Counted from the stretch's first letter, positions 19,101 to 29,895 are shown. The stretch is 64,000 nt of DNA from Oceanihabitans sediminis (GCF_003337215.1 NZ_QPIG01000005.1:124001-188000); one strand, 5' to 3'. Translations and numbers: made by a program. The notes: generated by a model from the sequence alone, not told the origin.

Positions 19101-19172
19101 TGTTAAAAAATCTATATGATGTTCGCCACGTAGCGAATGAATATTTTTAAAACTGATTTTGCTAATTTTCAT
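16137..19172 (-). CDS. sbcC: SbcC, ATPase subunit of SbcCD (Rad50-like) nuclease
   Basis: A 1011-residue SMC-like ATPase of typical SbcC length. Walker A GATGSGKST is at 37-45; two long coiled-coil arms flank a zinc hook CPLC near residue 525; the ABC signature LSGGETF is near 917 and Walker B ESVFIDEGFG near 947. With SbcD it forms the bacterial Mre11-Rad50 complex that cuts hairpins and protein-blocked double-strand ends. The ATG is nine bases after the sbcD stop, so the two are co-transcribed. It lies next to a defence island, but SbcCD is a housekeeping repair complex and the proximity may be accidental. Confidence 0.95.
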   Translation of the reverse strand: MKISKISFKNIHSLRGEHHIDFLTGDLADSGLFAITGATGSGKSTLLDVITLALFNKVPRIGAISKAVIEDQGGIMTRNAVDCYAEVEYIVEGKTYRSHWSIERNRNNNLKDRKQEIIDVATGDIIESGKSLVPPKNEELIGLSYDQFVKAIVLSQGQFSKLLKAKRDERNKLLEDITGAKDYRSIGIAVYRKFKEAQDACEKQEVRLGEVELLPEEEKTKLIAQERELTKAKTTQKKALEVLKAEIDNKKGILKNELVLKANNDLQKQLAKDLDAFKKEESRLQKHAKYVVHTPLISDYEQKDKALKEHTEELSKQTAHEKMVLKDYNDLLQQATTLLKKTVEPSEFNQALNTLNTTYTALKKDEDLAQAEAKLYEDAIKKLLGDINKDTVRIPFDGQPSTFVTGVTPVEDKVLGFLKTAQVDTTHQLEARENKVNESLATLGSLKVAFTKYQSELQQKQSKETELKGSEAQVVKHSAILKDLDKELPVLDAEVTKLTKEEEHRKTHQSLEAHRNQLVDGEACPLCGALEHPFASQQPVFDVKADVLRSKKELLHTKRELKASIQALLKSDQATSKRLQKELLEAEKALQPKATAIEKLCASLEVATVKTSAAIESLEAQVLEDSKKLTQIKKALHLRDLITDLKIAAKLWEEKTRLKAEKESKRKALYEGDGLLETIQTLLNRWSANTQNRSHTTKTITTLNAKIEEVSKERSAFETVLKDILKQEGINSLQELKTNILSESQAENIRRQQNTLQLKQERLKTEQTAALKELEGFKKAITKEDSLEELQNKYTSLEEESARTNQQIGVILTRLEADKKIKAKQEELLAELKSLKKEEALWKTMNSLIGDANGKKFSNFVQDLTLEQLIGYTNLRLKDLSDRYVLDIPTAEEADKNDALKVFDMHQGDARRTINTLSGGETFMVSLAMAFALSDLAAKNVKIESVFIDEGFGTLDPETLNQAITILEKMQNEGDKSIGVISHVEALKERITTQIRLEKSGSGYSTLQIIK

Positions 19173-19181
19173 AATTATAAC

Positions 19182-20381
19182 TTATAGGTTAAGTTCTTCT
19201 AGAATTTGACGAAAAGCATTTTTTAGAGCTTCCGTGTCTTCCTGGCTCCCATCCATCTCCAACTTTTTCTCAAACATTTCCATGGGTGTGACATCAGCAA
19301 CACTTATCCCTGGTTGAAACCCTTCGGAAGCACCACGGACTTTATTGGTGAAAATCAATTTGGTTTTTACAATCTCTAGATGTTCCTGATTAAAATCCGC
19401 AACCAAGGCATCTAAATCTTGTCTTGTTTGAATATTTTCATCGGCTTCGACAACAATGATTTCCGCTAAGGACTTTAGGGGCGTTTTATGCTTATAGGTT
19501 TTTAATTGCGAACTAACTTCCTTGAAAGTTCCTTGAAAAGTGACTAGATTTCTAAATTTTGGAATAGGAAGGATGCTTAGTTCCATAGACCTCCCATCAG
19601 TAGTAATAATATTCACCTGCTTGGTTTCCTCCTTCTCACTAAAACTTAAAGCAACAGGAGACCCTGAATAATAAATGTGTTTAGAGGCTGATACAGGATA
19701 CGGTTTATGAATGTGCCCCAAAGCCACATAATGCGGGGCATCGCCAAAAATAGCGCTAGAAACACCTGCTTGATTCCCTATTTGAATGTCTCTCATACTT
19801 TCTGAAACATGAGCCCCCTGAACATACAAATGTCCCATAACAATGAAGAAAGTATTAGAGAAATGTTCTTTATAATAGTTATTTACCTCTGCGTAATAAG
19901 CTTCTAAACCTCCCTTAATCTGGGCAATTTTATCACTATAAGATTCTCCTGCTACCGATTTGCGAATATCGCGATCTTTTAAAAAGGGCACTGCAGCAAC
20001 CACCACAGTTTCTTCTTCTTTTGTATAACTAAAGAACAAATCGCTTATCGCTTCTGGTGCACCACCAACTACATCGACATCCAAGACACTTAATATATCT
20101 TTTGGAGCGTTTAATACCGAAGCAGAATCGTGATTCCCACCTGTGATAAGCAGTTTACAATCGGTTGCTAGCATCCGTTTTAAAAAACTGTAATATTGTT
20201 TTAATGAGGCTTGTGATGGATTGGCTTGATCAAACACATCACCAGAGACTAAAAGTAAGTCGATGTTCTGTTCTTTTATGGTGGTTAGTAGCCAATCGAA
20301 AAACAAATCGATATCTTGAGATAAATCGGTTTTGTGCAACTGCTTACCAATATGCCAATCTGAAGTATGAAGTATTTTCAT
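19182..20381 (-). CDS. sbcD: SbcD, nuclease subunit of SbcCD (Mre11-like)
   Basis: A 399-residue calcineurin-type phosphoesterase with all Mre11-like metal motifs: HTSDWHIG (5-12), SGDVFDQANPS, GGNHDS, a later GHLYVQGAH and ALGHIHKPY. The C-terminal part holds the capping domain. It provides the Mn-dependent 3'-5' exonuclease and endonuclease of the SbcCD repair complex in the cytoplasm. It is the first gene of the pair and is transcribed away from the thiamin operon. I could not identify a convincing promoter in the upstream region. Confidence 0.95.
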   Translation of the reverse strand: MKILHTSDWHIGKQLHKTDLSQDIDLFFDWLLTTIKEQNIDLLLVSGDVFDQANPSQASLKQYYSFLKRMLATDCKLLITGGNHDSASVLNAPKDILSVLDVDVVGGAPEAISDLFFSYTKEEETVVVAAVPFLKDRDIRKSVAGESYSDKIAQIKGGLEAYYAEVNNYYKEHFSNTFFIVMGHLYVQGAHVSESMRDIQIGNQAGVSSAIFGDAPHYVALGHIHKPYPVSASKHIYYSGSPVALSFSEKEETKQVNIITTDGRSMELSILPIPKFRNLVTFQGTFKEVSSQLKTYKHKTPLKSLAEIIVVEADENIQTRQDLDALVADFNQEHLEIVKTKLIFTNKVRGASEGFQPGISVADVTPMEMFEKKLEMDGSQEDTEALKNAFRQILEELNL

Positions 20382-20900
20382 ATATAAATTATAAAGTTCT
20401 TTATTTAGGTGTGTAAAACACCCTTGTAAAAAATGGAATATTAAAATGGCATTATAGTACGAGGTTCCTACAAGTAACTCGAATAAAATTAAGCTATTTA
20501 AATACTAAAGGAACTTCCAAAATACTAAGTTATATAGAATTTTATACATAAATACCATAAAAAAGTGAAAGTGGAAATTCTAATAAAAATAATTACTTCC
20601 ATTTTCATAATCCCAGCAGCATCCTACTTCCATGTATCTAATTATGGTACTGTAACATTTGCAATTGCACTTGTGTTCTAGAAATCATGACAACAAAGCT
20701 TAAGCTTTTAGGTTATCCTGATAAGAATGTCCCTTAATTTAGTCTTTTTCTTTAAAGTCTTCACTAGTAATTTAAGCCCTCTAATTGAAATATAAGTTTC
20801 TTCTATATAAAACTCTACTATAACTACCTGTCCCCCCACACACTACATCCTCTTAAAATATTTTAAACAAGCTTATTTAGTTTTAAAAAGAATTTATTAA
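20382..20900. other. Intergenic region between sbcD and the thi operon leader
   Basis: About 520 bp between divergent transcription units without a convincing gene. One short frame is worth noting: 20571-20681 (plus strand, GTG start, or GTG at 20565) would encode about 36 residues, including LIKIITSIFIIPAASYF and ending FAIALVF, i.e. a very hydrophobic peptide. No conserved family or ribosome-binding signal supports it, so I do not call it a gene. I saw no repeats, tRNA or mobile-element ends. Confidence 0.5.
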
Positions 20901-20908
20901 TAAGTTTG
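20901..20908 (+). promoter_or_regulatory. Probable -7 promoter element of the thi operon
   Basis: TAAGTTTG matches the Bacteroidota -7 consensus TAnnTTTG. It lies eight bases before the first paired base of the TPP aptamer (20916), so a start a few bases downstream would begin the transcript right at the riboswitch, as expected. The -33 TTTG element is poor; only TTTAG near 20876-20880 is present. Confidence 0.5.
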
Positions 20909-20915
20909 TGGTGTA

Positions 20916-20997
20916 AACTTTAGGGGTGTTCTAAATATGTAGAACTGAGAAAGACCCTTTGAACCTGATCTGGTTAGTACCAGCGAAGGGAAAAGTT
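20916..20997 (+). promoter_or_regulatory. TPP riboswitch (THI element)
   Basis: The conserved THI-box core is present: CTGAGA at 20945-20950, then ACCCTTTGAACCTGATCTGG and GTTAGTACCAGCGAAGGGA. Closing stem P1 pairs AACTTT (20916-20921) with AAAGTT (20992-20997). It lies 138 bp upstream of thiS, the first gene of a thiamin operon, and should lower expression when thiamin pyrophosphate is bound. Confidence 0.95.
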
Positions 20998-21000
20998 AGC

Positions 21001-21029
21001 AATACATCATCCAAATCGATAGATGTATT
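21001..21029 (+). terminator. Hairpin after the TPP aptamer, possible expression platform
   Basis: AATACATC (21001-21008) and GATGTATT (21022-21029) form an 8-bp stem with a 13-base loop, three bases after the aptamer P1 stem. A short T-run (CTTTTTAT) begins about ten bases further on. It may be the terminator arm of the riboswitch. The stem is AT-rich and the T-run offset, so control of translation or of RNA stability is equally possible. Confidence 0.4.
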
Positions 21030-21134
21030 TATACACTTTTTATAAAAGTACAGCGTCTTAACCTGTGCTTTCATTTCAAATAATTCCCTTCTCAAAAACC
21101 TTTATCGTTTACAGCATATTTAAAACGATACTGT

Positions 21135-23245
<2,111 letters not shown>

Positions 23246-23248
23246 CTT

Positions 23249-23845
23249 ATGGTAATTGTTATTTCTCCCGAAGTAGATATTTCTACGGAAACAAACACAC
23301 TAAACCAACTTTTTGAAGCTGGTTTAGCGTGTTATCACCTCCGAAAACCTAATAAGAGTTTCGAGGAACATATTGCTTATTTGAATGAAATACATCCAAA
23401 ATTTCACAATAGGATTGTAGTGCATTTATTTCATGAACTAGCAAGCGAATTTAATCTGAAAGGTCTTCATTTTCAGGAACAGAAAAGAAAGACATTACTA
23501 AGAAACAAAACGGCAAGCTATTTTGATAATCTTAAAGTTAACGGTTTCACTATAAGCTCATCTTTTCATAGTCCCGAGGATATTTCAAATTGTAATATAG
23601 ATTTCGACTACCATTTTTTAAGTCCTGTATTTACATCCATATCAAAAAAGGAATATACCGGTCGCAAGTTTGATGTAAATAGTATAGACAAAACCGTAAT
23701 TGGACTAGGTGGTATTAGTGCTGAAAACATTGCAAAAATGAAAGCACTCGGGTATAATGGCCTTGGCGTGTTAGGAGGTGTTTGGAACACTGATAATCCT
23801 GTAGAATCCTTTAAAAAAATAAAAGACCGTTTTGAACAATCATAA
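23249..23845 (+). CDS. ThiE/TenI-like protein
   Basis: A 198-residue TIM-barrel protein of the ThiE/TenI family. Recognisable remnants include the SSSFHS segment (ThiE/TenI usually has S-x-H-s here), HFLSPVFTS and VIGLGGISAENI. The substrate motifs of true ThiE, such as VQLRxK and INDxxxIA, are not conserved, while the second copy downstream (24593-25216) keeps them. It may therefore act as a TenI-type thiazole tautomerase, or be a divergent synthase; this is inference. It starts three bases after thiC, and its last 14 bases overlap thiD. Confidence 0.75.
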   Translation: MVIVISPEVDISTETNTLNQLFEAGLACYHLRKPNKSFEEHIAYLNEIHPKFHNRIVVHLFHELASEFNLKGLHFQEQKRKTLLRNKTASYFDNLKVNGFTISSSFHSPEDISNCNIDFDYHFLSPVFTSISKKEYTGRKFDVNSIDKTVIGLGGISAENIAKMKALGYNGLGVLGGVWNTDNPVESFKKIKDRFEQS

Positions 23846-24596
23846 ATACATCCTTAGCATTGCAGGTCACGACCCTACTGGAGGTGCTGGAATTACTTCA
23901 GATATAAAAACATTTGAAGCGCACGGACTTTATGGACTAAGTGTTTGCACAGCAATTACTATACAACACGATAGTGATTTTAAACATTGTATTTGGGTGG
24001 ATACGGAAATTATTTTAGAGCAAATAGCTATTCTTTTTGAACGCTTTACTATCGATACCGTAAAAATTGGATTAGTAGCATCCTGGCAGTCATTGCTTCG
24101 TATTTTAGAAAAACTTCACAGTATAAACCCTTCTATAAAAGTTGTTTTAGATCCTATTTTTAAAGCAAGTGCAGGGTTTGATTTCCATTCAGAAGAAGAT
24201 CAAAATAATTTAGATGAAATATTAAAGCACTGCTATATCATCACGCCAAACTACAATGAAATAATAAGCTTATATCCGAATTTAGATTTTAAAGAAACGC
24301 TTCAGTATATGAAGAAATTCACAAATATCTATTTAAAAGGAGGGCATAGATTGGACAAAAAAGGTTGGGATGAACTGCATCCAACAAATCAACAAACCTA
24401 TCACTTCCCTCCTATTACCGCAAGTATTTCTGAAAAACACGGAAGTGGCTGTGTGCTTTCTTCGGCTTTGGCTAGTAATATTCGTTTAGGACATAATTTA
24501 CAAACTGCCTCTGATAAGGCAAAGCGGTATACCGAACAATTTTTAAACTCACACCCTTCCTTATTGGGAGTACACAACAAAATCGAAATTATATGA
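23832..24596 (+). CDS. thiD: ThiD, hydroxymethylpyrimidine (phosphate) kinase
   Basis: A 254-residue ribokinase-fold kinase that phosphorylates hydroxymethylpyrimidine and its monophosphate. Motifs: SIAGHDPTGGAGITSDIKTF at the N-terminus, VLDPIFKASAG mid-protein, and the C-terminal EKHGSGCVLSSALAS anion-hole loop. No ATG is available; the start is a TTG at 23832-23834 inside the preceding gene, giving a 14-base overlap and probable translational coupling. The stop overlaps the thiE start as ATGA. Confidence 0.93.
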   Translation: MNNHKYILSIAGHDPTGGAGITSDIKTFEAHGLYGLSVCTAITIQHDSDFKHCIWVDTEIILEQIAILFERFTIDTVKIGLVASWQSLLRILEKLHSINPSIKVVLDPIFKASAGFDFHSEEDQNNLDEILKHCYIITPNYNEIISLYPNLDFKETLQYMKKFTNIYLKGGHRLDKKGWDELHPTNQQTYHFPPITASISEKHGSGCVLSSALASNIRLGHNLQTASDKAKRYTEQFLNSHPSLLGVHNKIEII

Positions 24597-25216
24597 TTCC
24601 TAATTTACACTATATCTCTCAAGGCGAAACTCCAGAACAACACCTAGAGAACATCCTAAAAGCTTGTACTCATGGAGCTGAATTAGTCCAACTTCGACTT
24701 AAAAACGAAGCTGAAAACACTTTGTTGAAAACAGCTGAAAGGGCAAGGGAAATCACTAAGAAATTCCATGCGAAATTAATTATAAACGACCATTATAAAA
24801 TCGCGAAAGCTGTACAAGCAGATGGCGTGCATTTAGGCAAAACAGATGCCTGCCCAAGGGTAGCGAGACAGCATTTGTACGATTGGCAAATTATTGGCGG
24901 AACAGCGAACAACCTACAAGACTGCCAAGAACTTATGCATAAAAAAGTAGACTATATAGGTTTAGGTCCCTTCCGATTTACCAGCACGAAAAAAAATCTG
25001 AGTCCGATATTGGGCTTAGAAGGCTACGTATCCCTTTTAAATGAATTGCATTCAGAAACTCCCATTATTGCCATTGGCGGCATCACGTTACATGACATTC
25101 CAGAATTATTAAAAACAGGCATCAATGGAGTTGCAGTTTCGGGAGCAATTACAAAGGATTTTGAGACCATAAAAGCCTTCCAAAAAATATTAAAAACTCC
25201 TGTTGATCAGGTGTGA
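24593..25216 (+). CDS. thiE: ThiE, thiamine-phosphate synthase
   Basis: A 207-residue TIM-barrel enzyme that joins hydroxymethylpyrimidine pyrophosphate and thiazole phosphate to form thiamin phosphate. It keeps the substrate-binding motifs VQLRLK, IINDHYKIA, ADGVHLG and DYIGLGPFRFTSTK, and the phosphate loop IAIGGI. These are missing from the other ThiE-like protein upstream, so this copy is probably the working synthase. Its ATG overlaps the thiD stop by four bases, and thiG follows 26 bp later. Confidence 0.94.
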   Translation: MIPNLHYISQGETPEQHLENILKACTHGAELVQLRLKNEAENTLLKTAERAREITKKFHAKLIINDHYKIAKAVQADGVHLGKTDACPRVARQHLYDWQIIGGTANNLQDCQELMHKKVDYIGLGPFRFTSTKKNLSPILGLEGYVSLLNELHSETPIIAIGGITLHDIPELLKTGINGVAVSGAITKDFETIKAFQKILKTPVDQV

Positions 25217-25242
25217 AATTAAAAACTTAACAGAGCACAAAA

Positions 25243-26016
25243 ATGACAGACACGTTAAAAATAGCAGATAAAACTTTCCGTTCCAGATTATTTACTGGAA
25301 CGGGAAAATTTAGCAGTTCCAAATTAATGCAAGAGGCCATTGTAGCATCAGAAAGCGAGTTGGTAACCGTGGCTTTAAAACGGGTAGATCTCCACAGTAC
25401 ATGTGACGATATATTAATGCATCTGAAGCAAGATCACATTAATCTATTACCTAACACCTCGGGAGTACGCACCGCTAAGGAAGCTGTTTTTGCTGCGCAA
25501 TTGGCTAGAGAAGCTTTACAAACCAATTGGATAAAGTTAGAGATTCATCCAGATCCAAAATATCTATTACCCGACCCCATAGAAACACTGAAGGCCACCG
25601 AAATTTTGGTGAAAGAAGGTTTCATAGTTATGCCATATATAAACGCAGATCCTGTGTTGTGTAAACGATTGGAAGATGTTGGGGCGCAATGTGTCATGCC
25701 ACTTGGAGCTCCAATAGGTAGTAATAAAGGGCTTATAACTAAAGATTTTCTGAAGATAATTATGGAACAAAGTAAGGTCCCTGTAATTGTAGATGCGGGA
25801 ATTGGCGCACCTTCACATGCAGCTTATGCAATGGAATTAGGTGCCGATGCAGTTTTGGTAAATACAGCAATTGCAGTTTCCAAGAACCCAGTGCAAATGG
25901 GAATCGCTTTCAAGATGGCAGTGCAGGCTGGAAGGTTGGCATACCAAGCAAAATTAGCCGAAGTTAATCAATATGCAGAGGCAAGTAGTCCTTTAACTTC
26001 TTTTCTAAATGAGTAA
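25243..26016 (+). CDS. thiG: ThiG, thiazole synthase
   Basis: A 257-residue TIM-barrel protein of normal length. [12 protein letters not shown] opens the barrel; VALKRVD carries the lysine expected to form the imine with deoxyxylulose phosphate; [12 protein letters not shown] and [12 protein letters not shown] form the phosphate site. It condenses deoxyxylulose phosphate, dehydroglycine and ThiS thiocarboxylate to make the thiazole. Its last eight bases overlap thiH, its usual anaerobic-type partner. Confidence 0.96.
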   Translation: MTDTLKIADKTFRSRLFTGTGKFSSSKLMQEAIVASESELVTVALKRVDLHSTCDDILMHLKQDHINLLPNTSGVRTAKEAVFAAQLAREALQTNWIKLEIHPDPKYLLPDPIETLKATEILVKEGFIVMPYINADPVLCKRLEDVGAQCVMPLGAPIGSNKGLITKDFLKIIMEQSKVPVIVDAGIGAPSHAAYAMELGADAVLVNTAIAVSKNPVQMGIAFKMAVQAGRLAYQAKLAEVNQYAEASSPLTSFLNE

Positions 26017-27127
26017 TTTTAAAGACATATTCAATCAATATGATTGGGATACTGTAAAGCAGGAGATCTATAGTTTTACTGCTACTGATGTGCAACAGGT
26101 ATTACTAAAAGACGAAATAAACTTAGCGGATTTTCAAGTATTAATTTCACCTGCTGCCAAACCTTTTATCGAAAACTTGGCGCAAAGAAGTAGAGCGCTA
26201 ACAAGAAAGAGATTTGGAAACACCATACAAATGTATGTCCCGATGTATCTCTCTAACGAGTGTCAGAACATCTGTACCTATTGCGGGTTCAGCTTAACAA
26301 ATAAAATCCCCAGGAAAACCCTTACTGACGAGGAAATCCTCAAGGAAGTAGCATATATTAAACAGTTAGGCTACGACCATATTTTACTAGTAACAGGAGA
26401 AGCTAATAGTACCGTTGGAGTGGCTTATTTAAAAAACGCCATAAAATTAATTCGAGATCACTTTTCTAATATTAGTATAGAAGTACAACCACTAAATCAG
26501 GATGAATACGAAACTTTGATTGACGAGGGACTCTACGCAGTATTGGTATATCAGGAAACTTATAATCGCGCTACCTACAAAACCCATCACCCCAAAGGCA
26601 AAAAATCTAATTTCGATTATCGATTAGATACTCCCGATAGATTGGGAAAAGCTGGTATTCACAAAATCGGTTTAGGTGCTTTGTTTGGTTTGGATGATTG
26701 GAGGGTGGATAGTTTTTACACTGCCTTACACCTAAAATATTTACAGCAAACCTATTGGAAAACCAAGTATTCTATTTCCTTTCCAAGATTACGACCACAC
26801 GAAGGAGAAGTACAACCCAAAGTGGAAATGACCGATGCGGATCTTGTTCAATTAATTTGTGCTTATAGATTATTAGATGAAGATGTGGAATTATCTATGT
26901 CTACAAGAGAGAGTGAGACTTTTAGAAACAACGTCATAAACCTAGGAATCACTTCTATGAGTGCGGAATCTAAAACAAATCCAGGTGGGTATGTTGTGGA
27001 TCGACAATCCTTAGAGCAATTTGAAATTTCGGATGAACGAGGTACGAATAAAATTAAAGCTATGATACAATCTCAAGGCTATGAAGTAGTGTGGAAAGAC
27101 TGGGATACATCCTATTCTAAAAAATAA
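26009..27127 (+). CDS. thiH: ThiH, 2-iminoacetate synthase
   Basis: A 372-residue radical SAM enzyme. The CxxxCxxC cluster motif is CQNICTYC, preceded by [10 protein letters not shown]; the C-terminus holds [11 protein letters not shown] typical of ThiH. It cleaves tyrosine to give dehydroglycine (2-iminoacetate) for ThiG. The operon uses ThiH rather than the oxygen-dependent glycine oxidase ThiO. The ATG overlaps the thiG stop by eight bases, and thiF begins three bases after the stop. Confidence 0.96.
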   Translation: MSNFKDIFNQYDWDTVKQEIYSFTATDVQQVLLKDEINLADFQVLISPAAKPFIENLAQRSRALTRKRFGNTIQMYVPMYLSNECQNICTYCGFSLTNKIPRKTLTDEEILKEVAYIKQLGYDHILLVTGEANSTVGVAYLKNAIKLIRDHFSNISIEVQPLNQDEYETLIDEGLYAVLVYQETYNRATYKTHHPKGKKSNFDYRLDTPDRLGKAGIHKIGLGALFGLDDWRVDSFYTALHLKYLQQTYWKTKYSISFPRLRPHEGEVQPKVEMTDADLVQLICAYRLLDEDVELSMSTRESETFRNNVINLGITSMSAESKTNPGGYVVDRQSLEQFEISDERGTNKIKAMIQSQGYEVVWKDWDTSYSKK

Positions 27128-27130
27128 AAA

Positions 27131-28204
27131 ATGAAAATAACCGCAGAAGAATCATATCAATATAGTAGACATCTTAGTCTTGAAGAAGTTGGAGAAAGAG
27201 GTCAATTAAAGCTGAAACAAGCAAAGGTTTTAGTTATTGGTGCTGGCGGCTTAAGTTGTCCGGCGCTGCAATATTTAGTCGCGGCAGGAGTTGGCATCAT
27301 AGGAGTTGTAGATAATGATAGCGTGGATCAAACCAATCTGCAACGACAAATTCTTTATTCAATTGAAGATATAGGAAAGTATAAAGTAGAAGCAGCTGTG
27401 TCCCGATTGAAAAAATTAAACCCTTTTGTTCAACTTCACAGCTATATCACCAAATTAAGTAATGACAATGCCCTTGATTTATTTGAAAACTACGATATCA
27501 TTGTAGATGGCACTGATAATTTCCCTACTCGTTATTTAATAAATGATGCTGCCGTAATTTTGGGAAAAACGGTAGTATTTGGGTCGATAAACAAGTTTGA
27601 AGGACAGGTTTCTGTGTTCAACTATCATAACGGACCCACATATAGATGCCTATTCCCTACCCCACCTTCGCCGGAACTAGTTCCTAACTGTTCAGAGGTA
27701 GGAGTATTGGGGGTGCTACCAGGTATAATTGGTAGCTTACAAGCAAATGAAGTATTAAAGATCATTTTAGGCTTAGGCAATTTACTGTCTGGGAAGCTAT
27801 TAACTTTTAATGCGCTTAGCTTAAAACAGGAAATATTTTATTTTAAAAAGAATCCTTCCCTTGTAATAGCATCTTTAACACCAGATTATCAAATGTTTTG
27901 TAGTCTGGATGATGGGCTTGAGGAAATAACGTATCAAGATTATCTGAAACAGGCAGATACTTTTAATGTATTGGATGTCAGAAACAAAGAGGAACGAGAG
28001 GAACTTTATATCGAAAGTTTTCATATTCCTTTAGAGGAATTGAAAGATAGATATACCGAGCTAGCAGCAAACAAACCCCTATTGGTCTTTTGCAAATCTG
28101 GAGTACGCAGCAAACTTGCCATCAATATGTTTAAAAGTAAAAACTTCGAGAATAGACTAGTAAGTCTAAAAGGCGGCATTAATACTGCAGCTGTTAATTC
28201 TTAA
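27131..28204 (+). CDS. thiF: ThiF/MoeB-like adenylyltransferase fused to a rhodanese domain
   Basis: A 357-residue two-domain protein. Residues 1 to about 245 are an E1-like ThiF/MoeB enzyme: VLVIGAGGLSCPALQYLVAA nucleotide loop, DNDSVDQTNLQRQILY, and DGTDNFPTRYLIND. Residues about 262-350 are a rhodanese domain with active-site loop CKSGVRS. ThiF adenylates the ThiS C-terminus; the fused rhodanese probably delivers the sulfur as a persulfide, replacing a separate ThiI rhodanese. The zinc-ribbon cysteines of some MoeB proteins look incomplete. It could also serve MoaD. It is the last gene of the operon and is followed by a strong terminator. Confidence 0.92.
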   Translation: MKITAEESYQYSRHLSLEEVGERGQLKLKQAKVLVIGAGGLSCPALQYLVAAGVGIIGVVDNDSVDQTNLQRQILYSIEDIGKYKVEAAVSRLKKLNPFVQLHSYITKLSNDNALDLFENYDIIVDGTDNFPTRYLINDAAVILGKTVVFGSINKFEGQVSVFNYHNGPTYRCLFPTPPSPELVPNCSEVGVLGVLPGIIGSLQANEVLKIILGLGNLLSGKLLTFNALSLKQEIFYFKKNPSLVIASLTPDYQMFCSLDDGLEEITYQDYLKQADTFNVLDVRNKEEREELYIESFHIPLEELKDRYTELAANKPLLVFCKSGVRSKLAINMFKSKNFENRLVSLKGGINTAAVNS

Positions 28205-28262
28205 TGGAAGAGTTTTAGCATAAATTTGAGAGCTCCCCTCTAAAATTGAAACCATATAAACC

Positions 28263-28302
28263 AACAAGGGTTTAGCGAAAGCTAAACCCTTGTTTTTTTT
28301 TT
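28263..28302 (+). terminator. Rho-independent terminator of the thi operon
   Basis: A perfect 13-bp stem, ACAAGGGTTTAGC (28264-28276) with GCTAAACCCTTGT (28281-28293), capped by a GAAA tetraloop and followed by a run of about ten T residues. It lies 60 bp after the thiF stop. The convergent minus-strand gene ending at 28329 may also use the stem, although the T-run favours the plus strand. Confidence 0.95.
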
Positions 28303-28328
28303 ATAACTAAGAATTAAAAATATAATCG

Positions 28329-29180
28329 CTAATCCTTTTCAAACAAAGCCCTATCTACTTGCTGATTAAACTGAATGTTATTTGAAATTTCTTCCACCCA
28401 AACATCTTTAATAACAGTCGCATCCCAATCGGATTTGGTGTATTTACGATAGGCTGGGATTAATACGCCATCAATATTCTCGTAGCTAACGCGCATTAAT
28501 ATAGGATCGGTTACCTTTTTGGAAACTACAGTAAACAGGAATTGATCTATTAAATCTGTTTTCGGGTTCATGTATAATTGATAAATATCCGTTGCTTCAT
28601 CTGCTGCAGATTGAAATGTTACTTTTACCACTTCATAATTTTCACCTTCTAGCTGTTTTTGTCCTAAATACTCGTAATTAATACCTGGGTCTAATAGTTT
28701 TTGCATCATTGCAAACCAATAGAAATTAGTTTTACGTGTAAAAACAACACTTGCAACACTATTAGCATCGGTTATTTCTTCGCCATCTATTTTAAGCCAA
28801 AAGTCTTTTCCATTATATCCTTGCTCCATTTCCCCTTCCAACTCCGCTAAGGTTCTTTCGTGTTTTAAATATTTAGCATGCGATAATTCCCCATCAAAAA
28901 TGTATGATTCGATAGAAACATCTTCTTTTTGGTCTGCAGTACGATAGGTGTACTCATAAACCACATCTTTTAAATCTAATAAATCTTGATAGCTTCCTGT
29001 TTTTTGAGTCATTTTATAAACCAATTCGTGACCTTTATTTTGGAATGCTATGGTTTCGATTTGCTCTGCTTGCTCTACTACTTTCCCTTCTCCACTCACA
29101 TTACTTTTTTCTTCCTTATTTCCGCAAGCTGTGAATAGTAAGCTAAAAAGGAACACAATACCTAATTTGTTATAATACAT
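28329..29180 (-). CDS. Putative lipoprotein, possibly DUF6503-like
   Basis: A 283-residue lipoprotein: MYYNKLGIVFLFSLLFTACG is a signal peptide with lipobox LFTAC, so Cys19 is probably lipidated. The mature part resembles LolA-like or DUF6503-like beta-rich proteins of Bacteroidota (alternating hydrophobic strands such as YEVVKVTFQSA and LIDQFLFTVVS), but I cannot assign a function. It follows the DsbA-like gene by 27 bp on the same strand and probably shares its transcript, so an envelope role is plausible. It ends facing the thi terminator. Confidence 0.65.
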   Translation of the reverse strand: MYYNKLGIVFLFSLLFTACGNKEEKSNVSGEGKVVEQAEQIETIAFQNKGHELVYKMTQKTGSYQDLLDLKDVVYEYTYRTADQKEDVSIESYIFDGELSHAKYLKHERTLAELEGEMEQGYNGKDFWLKIDGEEITDANSVASVVFTRKTNFYWFAMMQKLLDPGINYEYLGQKQLEGENYEVVKVTFQSAADEATDIYQLYMNPKTDLIDQFLFTVVSKKVTDPILMRVSYENIDGVLIPAYRKYTKSDWDATVIKDVWVEEISNNIQFNQQVDRALFEKD

Positions 29181-29207
29181 CTTATTTATTTTAGTTTATA
29201 ATATTTT

Positions 29208-29855
29208 TTATTGCTCCGCCAGAACTTCGGTTAAAACCTGCTTAAACACATCTACAGGCTGCGCTCCAGTTATAGCACTTTTTCTGTTAAATACTATAGT
29301 AGGAACAGAATTAACACCTAAGTCCTTCCAGTAATTCTGCTTGTTTCTTATATTTTGAGCTGCTACAGCATCATCTAATTTTGAAAGAGCTTCAGCTGCA
29401 TCTAAACCTACCGCTAATAATGCTTCCTTTAATATTGCACGATCTGAAACGTCTTTTCTATCACTAAAAAAAGCTTTGGTTAAATACATTTTTAATGCTG
29501 TTTGCTTAGCAAAATCTTTAGCATAATCCAATAAAACATGCGCATCGAAAGTATTAACCATACGCATACCATTAAAATAATCAAAAGTAAAATCTACCTC
29601 AGCACCAGCGGCTTGCATTTGTTCTTCAGACTGCCTAAGCTGCTCCTCACTAATACCATATTTTTCCTTTAGATGCTCATGAAGATTTTGTCCTTCGGCT
29701 GGCATATTGGAATTCAGCTCAAAGGGCTGCCAGTTAATTTCTATTTGGTCTGCTACTCCCAATTCGCTAATAGCTTTTTCCAGTCGTTTAAAACCAATGG
29801 TACACCATGGACAAACCACATCGGAAACAATATCTATTTTCAATTTTTCTTTCAT
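29208..29855 (-). CDS. DsbA/FrnE-family thiol oxidoreductase
   Basis: A 215-residue thioredoxin-fold protein with redox motif CPWC at residues 15-18 near the N-terminus, a helical insertion, and the cis-proline segment VNSVPTIVFN. No signal peptide is present, so it belongs to the cytoplasmic FrnE-like branch of the DsbA family (DSBA-like thioredoxin), not the periplasmic DsbA. It probably reduces or isomerises disulfides or acts in oxidative stress. It lies 40 bp downstream of a TetR-family regulator on the same strand, suggesting co-transcription and control by it. Confidence 0.9.
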   Translation of the reverse strand: MKEKLKIDIVSDVVCPWCTIGFKRLEKAISELGVADQIEINWQPFELNSNMPAEGQNLHEHLKEKYGISEEQLRQSEEQMQAAGAEVDFTFDYFNGMRMVNTFDAHVLLDYAKDFAKQTALKMYLTKAFFSDRKDVSDRAILKEALLAVGLDAAEALSKLDDAVAAQNIRNKQNYWKDLGVNSVPTIVFNRKSAITGAQPVDVFKQVLTEVLAEQ

Positions 29856-29895
29856 AATGTTATTTATTATTTACCTCCTTTATTTAAAAAGAAAC

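Noticed and set aside
16137-20381. SbcCD as part of the defence island
   Set aside because: SbcCD is widespread housekeeping repair machinery and is separated from hsdR by a secreted-protein gene and gaps; no evidence for functional coupling.
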